Origin: Nitrosomonadaceae bacterium
Lineage (GTDB): Bacteria; Pseudomonadota; Gammaproteobacteria; Burkholderiales; Nitrosomonadaceae
Length of the DNA stretch: 17,656 nucleotides
Direction: 5' to 3'
NCBI GenBank assembly: GCA_024644425.1
Contig: JAHELA010000015.1
Span: 1-17,656, forward strand
Shown piece by piece: positions 14,354 through 17,656 of the stretch. Both the position numbers and the translations under genes were made by a program. Under the pieces are notes generated by a model. That model was not told where the DNA came from. It searched no databases and saw only the letters and a program-made list of their open reading frames with translations. Numbering within the stretch: the stretch's first letter is position 1; each line of letters starts with the position of its first letter.

Positions 14354-15891
14354 GTAGCAAAAGCTCAAAGATTAGGACTCGAGATTTAAAACATAATGCC
14401 ATCCTTTATTTGATTGCTGTTTTTTTACTCGGTGCTCTTACTGTTCTTGGATTTGCCCCATTTTATCTTTTCCCCGTTCCAATTATTACAATTGCGCTAC
14501 TACTTTATTTCTGGCGTAAGAGTGCAACACCATTCCAAGCATCTTTGCTTGGTTTTTGTTTTGGTATGGGTATGTTTGGCGCAGGCGTTACCTGGTTATA
14601 TGTAAGCTTGCATGAGTTTGGTGCAATGCCAGCTTCAATTGCTGTGTTTTTCCTGATCATACTTTGTGCTTACCTTTCTTTATTCGTGACATTAACAGGC
14701 TGGATTCTGAGGAAGTTAAATATTGAAGCGCCCTTAGTGTGGGCATTATTAGCTGCTACGCTGTGGGCGTTATCTGAATGGTTACGTGGTGTGTTATTTA
14801 CTGGTTTCCCCTGGTTAGCAGTAGGCTATTCACAGGCTCCCTCTAGTTCGCTTGTTGGTTTCGCTGCGTTGGTAGGGGTATATGGTGTTTCACTGATACT
14901 TGTTTTTAGCGCTGCACTTATAAGCTTATTTATTGAAAAGCCATTACGCACCTGGAGTAATGCTTTAATTTTATCCGTGATCTGGATTATCGGTTTTGGC
15001 TTACAACATGTCAGTTGGACCAAGCCGCAAGGTGAGCCAGTAACTGTAAGTTTGTTACAAGGAAATATTTCTCAGGAAATGAAATGGAGACCTGAGCATG
15101 TTATTCGTACAATGGATACATATGCCAAGCTTGCGCTTGAAAGTGATAGTCGTCTTATTATTACACCAGAAATTTCGTTACCATTGACTCGTGGCGAGGT
15201 TCCTTCCAATTACCTGGCACAACTTTCTACACATGCGGAACGGAATAATGGTGATCTTCTTGTTGGTATGGTTGAAACATCTCCAGGACGATCTGGAAAT
15301 TATTATAACTCCATGTTCAGTTTTGGAATTTCTTCTGAACAGATATACCGTAAACATCATTTAGTACCGTTTGGTGAATTCATTCCGTCTAAACTAATAT
15401 TTGGTTGGGTTATAGAGGTTCTAAAAATTCCACTATCAGATTTTTCACGCGGAGAAACTAATCAACGTCCTATGAATTTAGCCGGGCAAAGCGTTGCAGT
15501 AAATATTTGTTATGAAGATGTATTTGGTGAAGAGCTTATCTCTCAATTACCCCAAGCAACACTGCTTGCTAACGTTACTAATGACGCTTGGTTTGGTCGT
15601 TCCATTGGCCCACATCAGCATTTGCAGATTTCACAAATGAGAGCGCTTGAAACGGGCCGCTATATGCTACGTGCTACTAATACGGGTATTAGCGCGATAA
15701 TAAATGAGCGTGGTGTAGTGTTGAAGAAAGCAGAAGTGTTTACCACAACAACACTGAATGGATTGGTGCAAGGATACACAGGCGCAACTCCCTATGTTCT
15801 TTTTGGAAATAGTTTGGTATTGGGGTTTATTGGTTTGTCTTTATTCGTAGGTTTGTTATTGAACTTTCGCGGTACAAGAAAAACCCTGTAA
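14341..15891 (+). CDS. lnt: Apolipoprotein N-acyltransferase
   Basis: Lnt adds the third acyl chain to the N-terminal cysteine of lipoproteins in the inner membrane, allowing Lol-dependent sorting. The 516-residue protein has several membrane helices in residues 20-222, a periplasmic nitrilase domain (about 232-480) and a final membrane helix (about 484-507). The catalytic triad is visible as Glu277 (ITPEISLP), Lys338 (YRKHHLVPFGEFIP) and Cys390 (VNICYEDVFGEEL). NVTNDAWFG and HLQISQMRALETGR are further family marks. The start is a GTG at 14341 that overlaps the end of corC by 13 bases. AGGA at 14331-14334, six bases upstream, is a good Shine-Dalgarno sequence and decides this start. Coupled translation with corC is likely. 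Confidence 0.96.
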   Translation: MRGLSSKSSKIRTRDLKHNAILYLIAVFLLGALTVLGFAPFYLFPVPIITIALLLYFWRKSATPFQASLLGFCFGMGMFGAGVTWLYVSLHEFGAMPASIAVFFLIILCAYLSLFVTLTGWILRKLNIEAPLVWALLAATLWALSEWLRGVLFTGFPWLAVGYSQAPSSSLVGFAALVGVYGVSLILVFSAALISLFIEKPLRTWSNALILSVIWIIGFGLQHVSWTKPQGEPVTVSLLQGNISQEMKWRPEHVIRTMDTYAKLALESDSRLIITPEISLPLTRGEVPSNYLAQLSTHAERNNGDLLVGMVETSPGRSGNYYNSMFSFGISSEQIYRKHHLVPFGEFIPSKLIFGWVIEVLKIPLSDFSRGETNQRPMNLAGQSVAVNICYEDVFGEELISQLPQATLLANVTNDAWFGRSIGPHQHLQISQMRALETGRYMLRATNTGISAIINERGVVLKKAEVFTTTTLNGLVQGYTGATPYVLFGNSLVLGFIGLSLFVGLLLNFRGTRKTL

Positions 15892-15925
15892 AATCCCAAT
15901 TGTTTAGATTATTTTGGTTTCACTC

Positions 15926-15930
15926 AGGTG
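15926..15930 (+). promoter_or_regulatory. Ribosome binding site that fixes the glyQ start
   Basis: AGGTG lies five bases before the ATG at 15936. This supports that ATG rather than the in-frame TTG at 15900, which would add 12 residues that do not resemble the family N-terminus. Confidence 0.7.
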
Positions 15931-15935
15931 TTTTC

Positions 15936-16808
15936 ATGCTTACATTTCAGGAAATTATCCTCTCTCTGCAGCGCTACTGGAACAATCAGGGTTGTGTGTT
16001 GTTACAACCATATGACATGGAAGTGGGAGCGGGCACATTCCATACAGCAACTTTCTTGCGTGCCCTAGGGCCAGAATCCTGGAAAGCTGCTTATGTGCAG
16101 CCAGTTCGTCGTCCCAAAGACGGGCGCTACGGAAATAATCCAAATCGTTTGCAGCACTACTATCAGTACCAGGTGGTACTTAAGCCCTCACCTGACAATA
16201 TTCAGGATCTATATCTTGATTCGTTACGAGAATTGGGGATTGATTCTTCAGTAAACGATATTCGATTCGTTGAGGACGATTGGGAATCACCTACGCTTGG
16301 ATCCTGGGGTTTGGGCTGGGAAGTATGGATTAACGGAATGGAAGTAACACAATTTACTTACTTTCAACAGGTTGGTGGCCTTGATTGCAAGCCAGTACTA
16401 GGAGAGATCACCTATGGTTTAGAGCGTCTTGCGATGAACCTGCAAGGAGTTGATAACGTGTTCAACCTAATTTGGGCAAAAGGAATCACTTACGGCGATG
16501 TTTATCATCAGAATGAGACAGAGCAGTCCAAATATAATTTTGAGAGCAGCAACGTGAATCTTCTCCTCGAGCAATTTAGCATGTACGAATCTGAGGCAAA
16601 ACGCCTTATAGAATTGAATCTTCCGCTACCAAGTTACGAACAGGTATTGAAATGTTCCCACGCTTTCAATTTGCTAGATGCGCGCGGCGCGATTTCGGTG
16701 ACTGAACGTGCAACTTATATAGGTCGAGTCAGGGCATTGGCGAGACTAGTTGCAGCAGCATATTACGATTCGCGTGAGACATTGAGTTTTCCAATGCTTT
16801 CAAAATAA
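15936..16808 (+). CDS. glyQ: Glycine--tRNA ligase alpha subunit
   Basis: GlyQ is the catalytic alpha subunit of the bacterial alpha2beta2 glycyl-tRNA synthetase, which charges tRNA-Gly in the cytoplasm. The 290-residue protein is close to the normal length and highly conserved: LTFQEIILSLQRYW at the start, CVLLQPYDMEVGAGTFHTAT, VQPVRRPKDGRYGNNPNRLQ, FVEDDWESPTLGSWGLGWEV, and GMEVTQFTYFQQVGG. The start is set by the AGGTG just upstream. It is 44 bases after lnt and 15 bases before glyS, and is surely co-transcribed with glyS. No key motif seems to be missing. Confidence 0.97.
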   Translation: MLTFQEIILSLQRYWNNQGCVLLQPYDMEVGAGTFHTATFLRALGPESWKAAYVQPVRRPKDGRYGNNPNRLQHYYQYQVVLKPSPDNIQDLYLDSLRELGIDSSVNDIRFVEDDWESPTLGSWGLGWEVWINGMEVTQFTYFQQVGGLDCKPVLGEITYGLERLAMNLQGVDNVFNLIWAKGITYGDVYHQNETEQSKYNFESSNVNLLLEQFSMYESEAKRLIELNLPLPSYEQVLKCSHAFNLLDARGAISVTERATYIGRVRALARLVAAAYYDSRETLSFPMLSK

Positions 16809-16823
16809 AACTGATAGGTTTAA

Positions 16824-17656
16824 ATGCAAGACACATTGCTTATAGAAATTCTGACTGAAGAGTTACCGCCAAAATTATTGCAAATTTTGAGCGATAATTT
16901 TTCTCAAGGGGTATTTAATAGCCTGGAGCAGAGTAGCTTACTGAGTGCCGAAAGCAAATTGACAGCTTATGCTACTCCACGTCGTTTAGCTGTTTCCATA
17001 ACTACAGTTTCGGATGCCCAGTCTGAAAAACTAATCGAGCGTAAGGGGCCAACAGTGGCCGCGGCACATGATGCTTTTGGTAAGGCGACTCCAGCGCTAC
17101 AAGGCTTTGCACGCTCATGTGGAGTTAACATAGATGACTTACAACAGGGACCTGATAATAAGGGTGTACTTTGTTATACCTATAAGCATAAGCAGCCAGG
17201 CAAAAGCCTCGGCAGCGTGCTTATTAACATTTTACAAGAATTATTACCAAAAATGCCAGTTCCTAAGGTAATGCGTTGGGGCATTGGTACTACTCAATTT
17301 GTACGTCCTGTACATAATTTTTTTATGATACACGGCAAAAATATACTATGTGAAACAGAATTACTGCTTGGATTGAGCAGCGCTAAGTCAGAAACTTTGG
17401 GTCACCGCTTTCTAAGCAAGGGCCACGTTGAAATTCCTCATGCTAGTGATTATGAAAACTTACTATATAAAAAGGGATATGTTATTGCAAGTTTTGATAA
17501 ACGTAAGGCAATGATATGGGAAGAATTACTTCAATGCAGCAAGAAAGAAAATGGAGAAATACTACGGGATGATGCTCTCTTGGATGAAGTTACCGCATTG
17601 GTTGAATATCCAGCAGTGTATGTAGGTAGATTCAGTCAGGAATTTCTGGATGTGCC
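16824..17656 (+). CDS. glyS: Glycine--tRNA ligase beta subunit, 5' part
   Basis: The frame opens with ATG at 16824 and stays open to the right edge, giving about 277 residues of a protein usually near 690-720 long. It starts with the family phrase TLLIEILTEELPPKLL, followed by YATPRRLAV, ERKGPTVAAAHDAFGKATPA, MRWGIGTTQFVRPVHNFFM, TLGHRFLSKG, and LLDEVTALVEYPAVYVGRF at the edge. The beta subunit helps bind tRNA-Gly and completes the alpha2beta2 enzyme. AGG at 16816-16818, five bases before the ATG, is a good ribosome binding site. The gene is cut only by the window end, with no sign of decay. Confidence 0.96.
   Translation, partial: MQDTLLIEILTEELPPKLLQILSDNFSQGVFNSLEQSSLLSAESKLTAYATPRRLAVSITTVSDAQSEKLIERKGPTVAAAHDAFGKATPALQGFARSCGVNIDDLQQGPDNKGVLCYTYKHKQPGKSLGSVLINILQELLPKMPVPKVMRWGIGTTQFVRPVHNFFMIHGKNILCETELLLGLSSAKSETLGHRFLSKGHVEIPHASDYENLLYKKGYVIASFDKRKAMIWEELLQCSKKENGEILRDDALLDEVTALVEYPAVYVGRFSQEFLDV

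Noticed and set aside
1..17656. Mobile elements, CRISPR arrays, phage genes or toxin-antitoxin pairs
   Set aside because: I looked for transposase, integrase or Cas motifs, long terminal repeats and regularly spaced repeats, and found none. All large frames are housekeeping or conserved genes.

Overview
This window reads as ordinary, gene-dense chromosome of an AT-rich betaproteobacterium, most likely from the Nitrosomonadales. That placement is an inference from gene order and protein style: a corC-lnt-glyQ-glyS run behind miaB-phoH-ybeY, a hemC/hemX/hemY cluster, and an SDR next to cutA-dsbD-tlpA. I see no insertion sequence, phage gene, CRISPR array, tRNA or rRNA gene. Both ends of the window cut through genes.

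Layout from left to right. Positions 1-959 (+) hold the 3' part of a large envelope protein of the DUF748/AsmA-like type. Positions 4807-1039 (-) are a tight four-gene unit: SDR-family epimerase, cutA, dsbD and a TlpA/ResA-type thioredoxin. It combines two periplasmic thiol-redox proteins with a metal-tolerance protein. Position 4860 starts a divergent single gene (+) for a 2Fe-2S/FAD/NAD(P)H reductase. Positions 5898-6070 lie between convergent genes and contain several inverted repeats. Positions 9771-6071 (-) are a heme-pathway unit, hemC, hemX and hemY, with no hemD in its usual place between hemC and hemX. Positions 9772-10124 form the largest non-coding stretch and carry a strong dyad. 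From 10125 to the right edge (+) is a long co-directional run: a small exported protein of unknown function, miaB, phoH, ybeY, corC, lnt, glyQ and the first part of glyS.

The right-hand run groups RNA modification and translation (miaB, ybeY, glyQS) with a PhoH NTPase, a CorC-type CBS protein and lipoprotein acylation (lnt). Its members overlap or nearly abut except before corC, where a 109-base gap could hold an internal promoter. Several starts lack a convincing Shine-Dalgarno sequence, while lnt, glyQ and glyS have one.

I found no clear new biological system. The points most worth a second look are the missing hemD, the very acidic/basic low-complexity tail on HemX, the phoH start (a TTG, with an out-of-frame ATG just upstream that one base would put in frame), the unknown exported protein upstream of miaB, and the inverted repeats in two intergenic regions.
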